A DNA stretch of 64,000 nucleotides from 2-01-FULL-41-14 sp046317875 (lineage in GTDB: Bacteria > Pseudomonadota > Alphaproteobacteria > UBA7879 > UBA5542), in the NCBI GenBank assembly GCA_046317875.1, contig JBKCVN010000013.1:1-64000 (forward strand), read 5' to 3'. Shown here in pieces: positions 8,630-17,242 of this stretch. A program made the translations under genes and the position numbers. The notes below the pieces were generated by a model, which saw only the letters and a program-made list of their open reading frames with translations, ran no database searches and was not told where the DNA came from. How positions within the stretch are numbered: the stretch's first letter is position 1; each line of letters begins with the position of its first letter.

Positions 8630-10270
8630 TTAATGACGAACTACATGGCTAATCACCACGGGCTTTTTATCTATTTCATTTTGTACTTTTCTTTGAATGG
8701 CCAAGCGAATTTTGTCCTGAATCAATTCATCGCTATTCCGTTCCGGAATCGTTAAAGTTTCGATGGCATAAATAACATCATCGACACAAGCATTTTTCAA
8801 ATCCCCGTCAATACTGATCCCATTGAAAGTCAATGTAGGGGCAGCCATTAAACGATTTTCTTCATCAAGAATAAGGACGATCGACCCTACCCCGTCTGTG
8901 CTTAAACGATGACGCTCTTTTAACGAGCTATGGGAAAAGGATATTAATCGATTTCCATCCACGGCTAACCGACCTGCAGGAACCTCATCCACAATTCCCA
9001 CACCCTTAGATGAAATTTCAATTAAGGCTCCATTTTCGGGGATAACCACATGGGGAACGCCTTGCTTTTTAGCCAACCGCCCCTGCTCTACCATATGGAC
9101 TAGTTCGCCATGCACAGGAATAATTGTGTTTGGCCGAATCCATTCGTACATTTGAATCAAATCATTACGACTAGGATGTCCGGATACATGAATCTCATGA
9201 CTTTTTTCATGAATCACTTTTACACCCAATTTTGTTATTTTATTTTTCAGCCCAATAATAGATTTTTCATTCCCGGGAATAACACGCGATGAAAATATCA
9301 CCACATCGCCGGGGGCCATCTTCACGTCCAGATGCATTTCTGATGCAATACGGCTCAAGGCCGCACGTGATTCTCCCTGGCTTCCAGAACACAGGTAAAG
9401 AACTTTGTTCCGTGGCATATCCTTGGCCTTTTGAGTGGAAATAAAGGGTGGAAGTTGGTTTAAATAACCCAGTTTTCGGGCGATATCGTTTATTTTATGA
9501 AACCCCCTTCCCACAATAGCCACTTGTCGTCCATGGGCCTGGGCCGCCATGGCAATGGATTCTAACCGCGCCAGGTTCGAGGCAAAGCAACTAACAAAGA
9601 CAGCTTCTTTTTTATAGCCACCGATCATTTCAATCAAATTGTCACGAACATGGCCCTCGGATCCAGAATCTCCTTCAAAAAAAACATTAGTTGAATCACA
9701 TACCAAAACATCAACCCCTTGGTCCCCGATTTTCTTTAGCTCGTATTCCTCAATGGGCTTTCCAATTAAGGGCCTGGGGTCAATTTTCCAATCCCCCGTA
9801 TGAAATACAGTAGCTGCCGGGGTCTTAATCAAAACGCCATTCGGCTCAGGAACCGAATGCGTTAATGTTACCATCTGAAGATCAAAGGGCCCTATTTTCA
9901 CCTTTCCCTCTAAAGGAACTTCATGCAAATAACCATCTATATTTATATGGTGGTCATTCATTTTGTGACGAATCATTTCGGCCGTAAAAGGGGTCGCATA
10001 CAAAGGACATTTAAACTTTTCCCATAGATAGGGAATGGCGCCGATGTGATCTTCATGGCCATGAGTTAAAAGAATGCCACATAGCTGGTCTTTTTTTTCA
10101 ACAATATACTGGGGATTCGGCATTAATACCTCGACACCCAAACGATCATTAAAGGTAATTCCTAAATCCACCATAAGCCATTGATCATTATATTCGTATA
10201 AATTCAGGTTCATCCCAATTTCACCCGAGCCCCCCAAAGGTAGGAATTTCATCATATTTTTTTTAGTCAT
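8630..10270 (-). CDS. rnj: Ribonuclease J
   Basis: Metallo-beta-lactamase/beta-CASP ribonuclease with 5'-3' exo- and endonuclease activity; it matures rRNA and turns over mRNA in alphaproteobacteria. At 546 residues it is full length. Zn-binding HGHEDHIGAIPYL is near residue 75, the second metal motif (VFHTGDWKID) near 165 and VLVCDSTN near 190. A beta-CASP insert and GHPSRNDLIQMYEWIRPNTIIPVHGE follow, then the C-terminal dimerisation domain. It lies downstream of nuoN-birA, the usual alphaproteobacterial arrangement. The 17-base gap to birA suggests one transcript. Confidence 0.97.
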   Translation of the reverse strand: MTKKNMMKFLPLGGSGEIGMNLNLYEYNDQWLMVDLGITFNDRLGVEVLMPNPQYIVEKKDQLCGILLTHGHEDHIGAIPYLWEKFKCPLYATPFTAEMIRHKMNDHHINIDGYLHEVPLEGKVKIGPFDLQMVTLTHSVPEPNGVLIKTPAATVFHTGDWKIDPRPLIGKPIEEYELKKIGDQGVDVLVCDSTNVFFEGDSGSEGHVRDNLIEMIGGYKKEAVFVSCFASNLARLESIAMAAQAHGRQVAIVGRGFHKINDIARKLGYLNQLPPFISTQKAKDMPRNKVLYLCSGSQGESRAALSRIASEMHLDVKMAPGDVVIFSSRVIPGNEKSIIGLKNKITKLGVKVIHEKSHEIHVSGHPSRNDLIQMYEWIRPNTIIPVHGELVHMVEQGRLAKKQGVPHVVIPENGALIEISSKGVGIVDEVPAGRLAVDGNRLISFSHSSLKERHRLSTDGVGSIVLILDEENRLMAAPTLTFNGISIDGDLKNACVDDVIYAIETLTIPERNSDELIQDKIRLAIQRKVQNEIDKKPVVISHVVRH

Positions 10271-10287
10271 TTAATTTGCTCCTAATC

Positions 10288-11025
10288 TCAATTCATATGC
10301 TCGAAAAGAACTTCGCCGGTATGAAATACTTTCTCCCGGCCCCTATCATCTACTAATACCAAAGCACCCTGTTCATCGAGGGTTTTAAACGTGCCGTTTA
10401 TCATCTCTTTTCCCACAAAGAGCTGGATTGTTTCACCAATATTTAGGGCCTGATTAAGCCACAAATGCCGAATAGGGGCAAAACCATTTTCCTGCCACAA
10501 ACCATAATAATAAAATATTTTGTCTATAAATAGATCTCTAAAATCATCTAAGGTAGGCATAACCTTCATATGGAGACTTAAGGCCGTAGAAGGAATATGA
10601 TCTGGACGATCCATAAAATTAATTCCCACTCCTATACTTAAAAAGTGGTCACCACCTTCATTAGTTAAAGATTCTAATAAAATACCCCCCAGTTTTTTTC
10701 TTTGAATCATTAAGTCATTTGGCCACTTAAATTTAATTTCTAATACTGGATCAAACTGATTCAACGCCTTCGCCGCAGCCACAGCGATCAGAAAAGCCAT
10801 GTCTCCCCTTTTCTCCAAGGCATAAGGGAAAGGAAGTACCAACGTTCCAAAAAAATTGCCCTTGGCGGAAATCCAAACTCGCTCTCGTTTTCCACGGCCC
10901 TTTGATTGAGAATAACTATGAATAAAATGAATGGAAGATTGTGGGGCACTTAATACCCAGTCTTTCGCCAAATCCATGGTTGATTCACAGTTTTTATGTA
11001 CCTCTAAAGAATATAAAGGATACAT
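10288..11025 (-). CDS. birA: Biotin--[acetyl-CoA-carboxylase] ligase
   Basis: Attaches biotin to the BCCP subunit of acetyl-CoA carboxylase through biotinyl-AMP. About 245 residues, so this is the short class without the N-terminal DNA-binding domain and it should not act as a repressor. Seen: CESTMDLAKDW (substrate pocket), the SQSKGRGKRERVWIS adenylate loop, and FKWPNDLMIQRKKLGGILLE. The ATG overlaps the nuoN stop (TGATG), which indicates translational coupling; a TTG one codon earlier is less likely. Confidence 0.93.
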   Translation of the reverse strand: MYPLYSLEVHKNCESTMDLAKDWVLSAPQSSIHFIHSYSQSKGRGKRERVWISAKGNFFGTLVLPFPYALEKRGDMAFLIAVAAAKALNQFDPVLEIKFKWPNDLMIQRKKLGGILLESLTNEGGDHFLSIGVGINFMDRPDHIPSTALSLHMKVMPTLDDFRDLFIDKIFYYYGLWQENGFAPIRHLWLNQALNIGETIQLFVGKEMINGTFKTLDEQGALVLVDDRGREKVFHTGEVLFEHMN

Positions 11026-12500
11026 CAAAATACCTTTAATATTTTAGGGATCATATTAAATATCCGATCTTGCATCAGAAAAAAACCCACCAAGAACAAA
11101 GGAACGAAGGTCCATATTGTTTTCCATTCATAGGATACCCGAATCTCTTTATCTGCTTCGGAAAAATAAATAGCCCGGATAACATGAAAATATTGAAATG
11201 ACGCAATGATGGTTAAGACCAGAAGACCCAAAACATATCCCCCATTATCACCAATCAAACTTTTTAGTATATAAAGCTTACACCAAAACCCCGCAAAAGG
11301 AGGAATACTGGCCAAAGAAAGCAAACTGAGGGCAATCAATAAAGTAAATGCGGGATGTTTAATACCCAATCCTGTGGCCTGATCCACATGGTCCAACATT
11401 CGATCATTTTCACTAAGATGGGCCCAGAAAAAGAAAAATGCATTGGCGCTTAATGAATACACGGTCCAATAAAATACCGAAGCTTGGAACCCACTTTCTT
11501 CCCCGCCCGAAAGTCCTAAGAATACCATTCCCAAATGAAACATATAGTTAAAACCAAAAAAACTTCGGATATTCGATTGAAACAGGGCCCCCAAAGCCCC
11601 CCAAGCACAGGACCCTATCCCCGCTGCAAACAACAACGGTTTCCACAAAAAAGACAAACCTGGGAAAGCTTGGAACAATAACCGACCCAAAGATACAAAT
11701 AAGGAAAAATACAATGTAAAAAGAAAAGGAACTATTAAATTTGAGGCACTTTTATAAAAGTCCTTCATCCATAAATGAAAAGGAAAAACCCCCAAACGAA
11801 ATAGAAATGTGATCAGGATCATTGAAAAGCCAATAATCGCAAAATAAAATGGCACAGGATGCCCCGAGGTGCTTTGCAGGGCAGTTGCAATACCCTTAAA
11901 CGTTAGATCCTCAGCAAACGCATAAACCAATGACACGCCAAAAATAAAAAGACCAAGGCATATGGCTTCTAAAATGAAGAAACGCATCATGGCAGCTGAG
12001 GCTTTAGTATTGTCTTCGTACAAAGAGACCGCCCCAATCACAGGCAACATTTGTAATAAAATGGCCATAAAAATCCCCACTAAATGGCCAGAAGAAACCA
12101 GCAGAAAAGAACCTATCATGGAAAATAACAGTAAAACAGGATACTCAAAAGAGCGCATATTTTCCCGCTGAAAGGCCCTAAGAATACTTTTACCTCCTAT
12201 TCCCAACCACGATATGCCTATGATAAAAATAAGGAGTTTTGACCCAATCGATAATCGGTCAAAGAAAAAAATATTTTCTAGAGATTCAAAATAATAAGGC
12301 TTCATAACCCACAAATTCAGAAGGATCGCCGCTTCTAATAAAACAAAACCATAATAACCAATCTTTGGGAAAAAAAAGCTCAAAAAAGCAGTTTTTTCAT
12401 TCGATAATTCTTGCGAACGGTATAAATGGAAAAATAATAAATAGAGCGCCATAAAAAACAAAACAGCTTCTGGCAAGAACGTCAGGAAATTAAGATTCAT
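11025..12500 (-). CDS. nuoN: NADH-quinone oxidoreductase subunit N
   Basis: Antiporter-like proton-pumping subunit of respiratory complex I; 491 residues with about 14 transmembrane helices. The family proton antiporter core is recognisable: FRLGVFPFHLWMKDFYKSAS, with the helix-breaking proline and conserved His/Lys, then a run ending SLASIPPFAGFWCKL. It overlaps nuoM by 11 bases and birA by 1-3 bases, so nuoK-L-M-N-birA are tightly coupled. Confidence 0.95.
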   Translation of the reverse strand: MNLNFLTFLPEAVLFFMALYLLFFHLYRSQELSNEKTAFLSFFFPKIGYYGFVLLEAAILLNLWVMKPYYFESLENIFFFDRLSIGSKLLIFIIGISWLGIGGKSILRAFQRENMRSFEYPVLLLFSMIGSFLLVSSGHLVGIFMAILLQMLPVIGAVSLYEDNTKASAAMMRFFILEAICLGLFIFGVSLVYAFAEDLTFKGIATALQSTSGHPVPFYFAIIGFSMILITFLFRLGVFPFHLWMKDFYKSASNLIVPFLFTLYFSLFVSLGRLLFQAFPGLSFLWKPLLFAAGIGSCAWGALGALFQSNIRSFFGFNYMFHLGMVFLGLSGGEESGFQASVFYWTVYSLSANAFFFFWAHLSENDRMLDHVDQATGLGIKHPAFTLLIALSLLSLASIPPFAGFWCKLYILKSLIGDNGGYVLGLLVLTIIASFQYFHVIRAIYFSEADKEIRVSYEWKTIWTFVPLFLVGFFLMQDRIFNMIPKILKVF

Positions 12501-13983
12501 CTTTTTCTCTCTCTAGATGCTGGATGATCTTTGAAGAAAAAGTATTGGAAAAGTTTAGGGGTATCTGGGGGCATACACCCAATATAACCATAACCAGAAG
12601 TAACCCAACAGTCAGGCTCTTTTCCCGCATATTTAAATCTGATATGCCCCTTATCATGGCTTCAGTAATAACACCAAAAACCACCCTGCGATACAACCAA
12701 ATAAGGCATATAGCATAAACAAATAGACCCAAAGCAACAATCGCACCTTGTCCCACATTAATATTCTGTGCCAAAGTTCCTATGATTAGAAAATTACCTA
12801 TAAAATAAGGCGTACCAGGTATTCCCATCAATCCAAGACACATTATAAAAAACGCAATAGAGAATTGGGGCATCACTTGTCCTATCCCCCCATAAAACTT
12901 GATTCGATCGGTATTAAGCCGGGAATAAAGCAATCCGGTTACATAAAACGCCGATGGAAAAACAAGACCGTGAATAAAAACATTAATCATCCCTCCGGCA
13001 ATAGCTACATGCTTTAAAGAAAAAACGGCCGCCAGGCCTAAAGAAATTTGAGAAATGCTAAGGTACCCTAGGAAACGTCGCACATATTGCTGAGTATAAC
13101 CAGCAACGGCTGTATAAATAAAAGAAACCATAAACCATCCTTGCAACCATGGCGCAAAAAAGATTAAGGCTTTTGGAAATAAAAAAGGCAAAAACCTTAG
13201 CAGACCGTATACGCTCAGCTTTAAAGCTGTACCTGATACGATCATGGAAATAGTAGAAGACGATTCGGCATAGGCATTAGGAAGCCATGTATGAAAGGGT
13301 ACCACAGGGACCTTAGTGATAAAAGAAGCCAAAAACCCTAGAAATAGCCAAATTTCTAAATCAAAAGAGAATGTTTTTTGTGAAATATCTATGAAAGAAA
13401 ACGTCCCTGTCACTTCGAATATCTTCAAAAGAGATACTAACAAGAACACAGACCCAACCAAGGTATAAAGAATACTACGAAAAGCCACATTTATTTTATT
13501 TTCCACATTGTTCATACCAGCCAAAAAACAAATGGGAACCAGAACGCTTTCAAAGAAAATATAAAAACTTAGAAGGTTCAAGGAACAAAAAGCCCCTAGA
13601 ATCAAGGTCTCTAAAATCAGCAACAGGGAAATAAAAAACTTTAGATTTTTAACTTCTTTATCCCAGGATGCAATAATAGATAAAGGAAAAATAAAAGTTG
13701 TTAACAGAACAAAGGGCAAAGACAAAACATCTACCCCCACCATGTAATCTAATTTGATGTTTTCAGATATGCTCAGGCGATCTATAAACTGAAACCCCTC
13801 TGTTTCGAAAGAAAACAAACAAGCTAATAAAAGGTTAATAAAAAAAACGACCCCTGTAACCCATAAGCCCACATAACGGGTATTCATGGAAGAAACGCTT
13901 TTATCTACCATAGAAATAAAAAAAGACCCCAATACTGGCAAAAAAATTATCAAGGAAAGAATGGGTATACTTTCTAAAATCAT
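12490..13983 (-). CDS. nuoM: NADH-quinone oxidoreductase subunit M
   Basis: Second antiporter-like subunit of complex I. About 497 residues from the ATG that overlaps the nuoL stop (ATGA); an in-frame start 12 codons earlier inside nuoL is unlikely. The glutamate helix (FYIFFESVLVPICFLAG, with the Glu essential in NuoM) and the TKVPVVPFHTWLPNAYAESS broken-helix motif are present. Fourteen or so membrane helices. It pumps protons as part of the membrane arm. Confidence 0.96.
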   Translation of the reverse strand: MILESIPILSLIIFLPVLGSFFISMVDKSVSSMNTRYVGLWVTGVVFFINLLLACLFSFETEGFQFIDRLSISENIKLDYMVGVDVLSLPFVLLTTFIFPLSIIASWDKEVKNLKFFISLLLILETLILGAFCSLNLLSFYIFFESVLVPICFLAGMNNVENKINVAFRSILYTLVGSVFLLVSLLKIFEVTGTFSFIDISQKTFSFDLEIWLFLGFLASFITKVPVVPFHTWLPNAYAESSSTISMIVSGTALKLSVYGLLRFLPFLFPKALIFFAPWLQGWFMVSFIYTAVAGYTQQYVRRFLGYLSISQISLGLAAVFSLKHVAIAGGMINVFIHGLVFPSAFYVTGLLYSRLNTDRIKFYGGIGQVMPQFSIAFFIMCLGLMGIPGTPYFIGNFLIIGTLAQNINVGQGAIVALGLFVYAICLIWLYRRVVFGVITEAMIRGISDLNMREKSLTVGLLLVMVILGVCPQIPLNFSNTFSSKIIQHLEREKDES

Positions 13984-15776
13984 CGACCAAACATCATAAA
14001 TAATAATAACCCTATACACACAAAAAGGATAAATAAAACATGGGAAGAAAAGGTTCTTTTTTGGGTGTTTTCAAAAAAATGATGAAGTTTTCTTAATCCA
14101 ACCAATGTCCCTTGAAAAGCCTGCTCTTCAATTAGAAAAATGTCTATTTTTTCGGAAACCGATGTGGACAGCCATTTAAAGCTTCCTGTTATGGCCTTTT
14201 CGTAAAAGAATTGTAAGTATGCCTGTCTCGAGAAGAACTCATATATTACCCCTTTCAAAAAACCAGATATTAATTGCTCTCTAAAGAAAAAACCAATCAA
14301 AGCCCACCCGGAAACTCCGGCCAATAAAAATATAGAAGAAAAGAATGTAAAGTTTAGTATATTTAATTGGCGTATTTCTTTTTGCTGAAAAAGAAGAAGA
14401 AGACCTACAGAGAACAAGGCTGTTGCAATTTTTAAAATAACAATATTTTTTGTATTATCTGCGGGCATCATAATAGGGCTCTCTGTTTGATCATATGAAC
14501 TTTGTTGATTAGAGGGAAAGAAGAACAGGATCCAAAAAAATAATTTCCAAATAACAAAGGAACAAAAGGCACATCCGATACCCATCATGACTAGAAAGCT
14601 GGGGTAAAACGACACAATTTGGGCACTTAAAAAACCTAGAATCCCCCCAAAAGAAAGAGTCCAGAAAAGAACTATACCCAACATTATATTTTTAGAAGCT
14701 ACCCGGCTGCCTAAGCTTTCCAAAAAAAACTGACGAGATCCATCCATAGATAAATTTTTATCTAAACCAAAAATAATAATTTGCAACACAGAGAAAACCA
14801 TAAAAGGATAAAGAAAAATAGATTCATTACCAAATGCAGCTGCAATTAATACACCCCCCCATTGGGCCATATTTAAATAGATTAAAAATTTTTTGAGAAG
14901 GATCTCTTGAAAAGCCATAAAAATTCCACAGGCTAAGCTTATAATTCCTCCATATAAAACCACAGACTTCAAACCAGAAGATTCGACAATCCCCCACTTT
15001 GATATGATCAAAAAAATGGGCATTCCAAAAACAAACGAGGACACAATCCCCAAGGATAAGGAGGGGCTTTTATCCACATACATAAACCAGGTATTGGCTC
15101 CAAATTGAAAGAGTCTGATATACAATGCAGCAAAAAACAAAGGACCGATAAAAGTTCCCCCTATTGATTTCCAATAGGGATCGTCAAAAGAAAGATCCCC
15201 CACTTTAAAAAAAGAAATGGCACCAGCAAAAAACAAAAGAATTGATCCAAATCTATCAAACAAGAAAGCCATAAAAGCGGCTTGATTAGAGGGGCCATCT
15301 TCATAAGAAAAGGAGAGAAATAAATAAGAAAGAATACCAAAAAGTTCCCATCCAATAAAAAAAGAACAAAAATAATTTGAAATGATGGCAACAAAGGAAG
15401 CAATTAAAAAAAGATCCAGATAGACAAAAAATCGAGGAAGAGATTCTGAATTCTCCTGCTTGTCTAGGACCATAAGTATTTTACAAAATAAGTTTATTAC
15501 CAAACAGATTAAGATATATCTGCCAGCAGTTAAGTCCATTACCCCACCCCAATAAAGGCTACTACCCTGAAAAGAGAAAAAGCGCACGGTCCAATCCGTC
15601 GATAAAACATCTCCTAATGCTAAAACTGAAAAAATAAAGGCTAATCCGCCGGTTCCTGCTAAATTGACCAGAGGAAATACGTTTTTTTCCCACACGCTTT
15701 TGAAAATGAACGGCGTAACAGAAATTAGAAAAGGACTAATAAAAAGAATTGGAAGAAAAAAGTTAAGAAATTTCAT
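13980..15776 (-). CDS. nuoL: NADH-quinone oxidoreductase subunit L
   Basis: Distal proton-pumping subunit of complex I with the long lateral C-terminal helix; 598 residues, slightly shorter and more divergent than usual. The Glu in GWELFGILSYLFLSFSYE corresponds to the conserved transmembrane-5 glutamate. The broken-helix segment reads ANTWFMYVDKSPSLSLG where most homologues have a motif near THTWLPDAMEGPTPVSA, so this region is weakly conserved. Overlaps nuoK by 14 bases and nuoM by 4. Confidence 0.9.
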   Translation of the reverse strand: MKFLNFFLPILFISPFLISVTPFIFKSVWEKNVFPLVNLAGTGGLAFIFSVLALGDVLSTDWTVRFFSFQGSSLYWGGVMDLTAGRYILICLVINLFCKILMVLDKQENSESLPRFFVYLDLFLIASFVAIISNYFCSFFIGWELFGILSYLFLSFSYEDGPSNQAAFMAFLFDRFGSILLFFAGAISFFKVGDLSFDDPYWKSIGGTFIGPLFFAALYIRLFQFGANTWFMYVDKSPSLSLGIVSSFVFGMPIFLIISKWGIVESSGLKSVVLYGGIISLACGIFMAFQEILLKKFLIYLNMAQWGGVLIAAAFGNESIFLYPFMVFSVLQIIIFGLDKNLSMDGSRQFFLESLGSRVASKNIMLGIVLFWTLSFGGILGFLSAQIVSFYPSFLVMMGIGCAFCSFVIWKLFFWILFFFPSNQQSSYDQTESPIMMPADNTKNIVILKIATALFSVGLLLLFQQKEIRQLNILNFTFFSSIFLLAGVSGWALIGFFFREQLISGFLKGVIYEFFSRQAYLQFFYEKAITGSFKWLSTSVSEKIDIFLIEEQAFQGTLVGLRKLHHFFENTQKRTFSSHVLFILFVCIGLLLFMMFGR

Positions 15777-16068
15777 TTTTTTCTTCTAAGTCCAAAAATG
15801 AAATATTTCTTTTTTTGTAAAGATGCAGCAGCAAAGCCAGTCCGACAACCGTTTTGCATACAAAAGCTGCCAAAAAAAGTAGCGCAAACACATGACCTTT
15901 CAAATTTTGGGCATACCCAGAAAGGGAAATGAATAAGAAAAATCCCGATAAGAATATTATTTCTGCAGACAAAAGCAATACAAGAATTTGCCTCCGATTA
16001 TTCAACAAACCATATAAACCTACAAACAGAAGGAATATAGAAACAGCCAGCCAATGTGCAATAGACAC
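15763..16068 (-). CDS. nuoK: NADH-quinone oxidoreductase subunit K
   Basis: Three-helix complex I subunit. Chosen GTG start gives 101 residues (VSIAHWLAVSIFLLFVGLYG), matching the family's usual 100; a GGAGA lies upstream. An earlier GTG at 16101 would add 11 atypical residues. The conserved membrane glutamate in LLLSAEIIFLSGF and the second one-helix acidic position are where the family has them or nearly so. This is the first gene of the nuoK-L-M-N group; nuoJ, which normally precedes it, is not upstream. Confidence 0.88.
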   Translation of the reverse strand: MSIAHWLAVSIFLLFVGLYGLLNNRRQILVLLLSAEIIFLSGFFLFISLSGYAQNLKGHVFALLFLAAFVCKTVVGLALLLHLYKKRNISFLDLEEKNEIS

Positions 16069-16123
16069 AGATATGATGCGTTCTCCGTAATGGTAAAGCA
16101 CTACTTACAATTAAAGTACTATA

Positions 16124-16380
16124 TCCTATTCTTATAATACCGTCTTGCGGATTTTTATTAAAAAGACATGCGATAATTGCATAAGAAAAAAGATCAATAA
16201 ACCATAGACTTATCTTCAAAAATAATTTATCAGATAAATCATAGATCAATGATCTAGCAAGTTCTGGGCGCAACGCTCAGAAGTTTGAGAACTTCGGTTC
16301 TCGAATTTTTACGTCTCCTAGACGTAAAAGCCTCCCTGTTAGACTTTGTGAGGCGGGATAAAACCCGCCTCATTTTTTTA
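16124..16380 (+). ncRNA. Structured leader or small RNA ending in a strong terminator
   Basis: Between divergent nuoK and nadK lies a run of stable hairpins on the plus strand. The first is TTCTGGGC/GCTCAGAA (16262-16282). The second is TTTGAGAAC with a UUCG loop and GTTCTCGAA (16284-16305). The third is TTTTACGTCT/AGACGTAAAA (16307-16329). The fourth is a perfect GAGGCGGG/CCCGCCTC terminator with seven T (16350-16379). GCCTC at 16330-16334 can pair with GAGGC at 16350-16354, which would exclude the terminator. A TTAAAG-N16-TATAAT element lies at about 16111-16133. It may be a free small RNA or an attenuator for nadK. No known family was recognised; the 5' end is a guess. Confidence 0.55.
16350..16379 (+). 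terminator. Rho-independent terminator upstream of nadK
   Basis: Eight-base-pair GC-rich stem (GAGGCGGG/CCCGCCTC), six-base loop ATAAAA, then A and a run of T. No protein gene ends ahead of it on this strand, so it terminates the structured RNA described above. Immediately downstream is a perfect palindrome GTAAAGCTTTAC. Confidence 0.9.
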
Positions 16381-16433
16381 TTGTAAAGCTTTACGCCTGG
16401 ATTAAAGTGTATTATGAATTTCAGGGAAACACC

Positions 16434-17201
16434 ATGCTCAAAGCCCATTATATTTCCAATCAAACGCCAAAATCTCAGAAGTATTTGAAACTACTGTTAG
16501 AAAAGTTTTCATCTTATCCAATAGATAAATGTTCTGTGGTGGTGGTTCTAGGGGGAGATGGTTTTTTGCTGCACACCCTTCATACTCTGCCCCTACCTAA
16601 ACCCATTTATGGTATTAACTGTGGGGGATTGGGTTTCTTAATGAATAATGTGGCTTTTAGTGAATTAGACTCTTTAGAACAAATCATAAACCACACCCAT
16701 ACTGTTAAATTGCCATCTCTCGCCGCTGAAATTCAAACAACGGATCGGTCTATTTCCACAGTACACGCCTTTAACGAAATTTCTTTAAACAGGTCTACGG
16801 CTCAGGCTGCCCATATTGCAGTGACTGTGAATGGTCATCAACAACTAGAAAAACTGATCTGTGATGGGATCTTGGTGGCAACCCCCGCCGGCAGCACCGC
16901 TTATAATTATTCTGCCAATGGCCCCATTCTTCCCTTAGAAAGCAACGTATTGGCCCTCACCCCTATTTGTCCTTTCCGACCACGCAGGTGGAAAGGAGCC
17001 GTTCTAAAGGACACTTCTTGCATAGAAATAGAAATTCTAGATCCACAAAATCGCTTTGTTTCATTGGTAGCAGACTTCATGGAAACAAAAAATGTTCAAA
17101 AAATTAAGATTTTTAAAAGTGCCCAAAAACAAGTCACTCTTCTTTTTAGCCAAGAGAATAATTTAGAACAAAGAATCTTAAAAGAACAATTCAAAGATTA
17201 G
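16434..17201 (+). CDS. nadK: NAD kinase
   Basis: Phosphorylates NAD+ to NADP+. 255 residues from the ATG with CAGGGA 6 bases upstream; a GTG nine codons earlier lacks a ribosome site. Motifs: GGDGFLLHTLH (the GGDG catalytic loop) near residues 42-52, NEISLNRS (the NE motif), and the CDGILVATPAGSTAYNYSANG substrate loop, all as in bacterial NAD kinases. parE follows 41 bases later on the same strand. Expression may depend on the terminator just upstream. Confidence 0.95.
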   Translation: MLKAHYISNQTPKSQKYLKLLLEKFSSYPIDKCSVVVVLGGDGFLLHTLHTLPLPKPIYGINCGGLGFLMNNVAFSELDSLEQIINHTHTVKLPSLAAEIQTTDRSISTVHAFNEISLNRSTAQAAHIAVTVNGHQQLEKLICDGILVATPAGSTAYNYSANGPILPLESNVLALTPICPFRPRRWKGAVLKDTSCIEIEILDPQNRFVSLVADFMETKNVQKIKIFKSAQKQVTLLFSQENNLEQRILKEQFKD

Positions 17202-17242
17202 ATGCTCTTGCACCCAGAAAAAATATAACCCATAATCGAACC

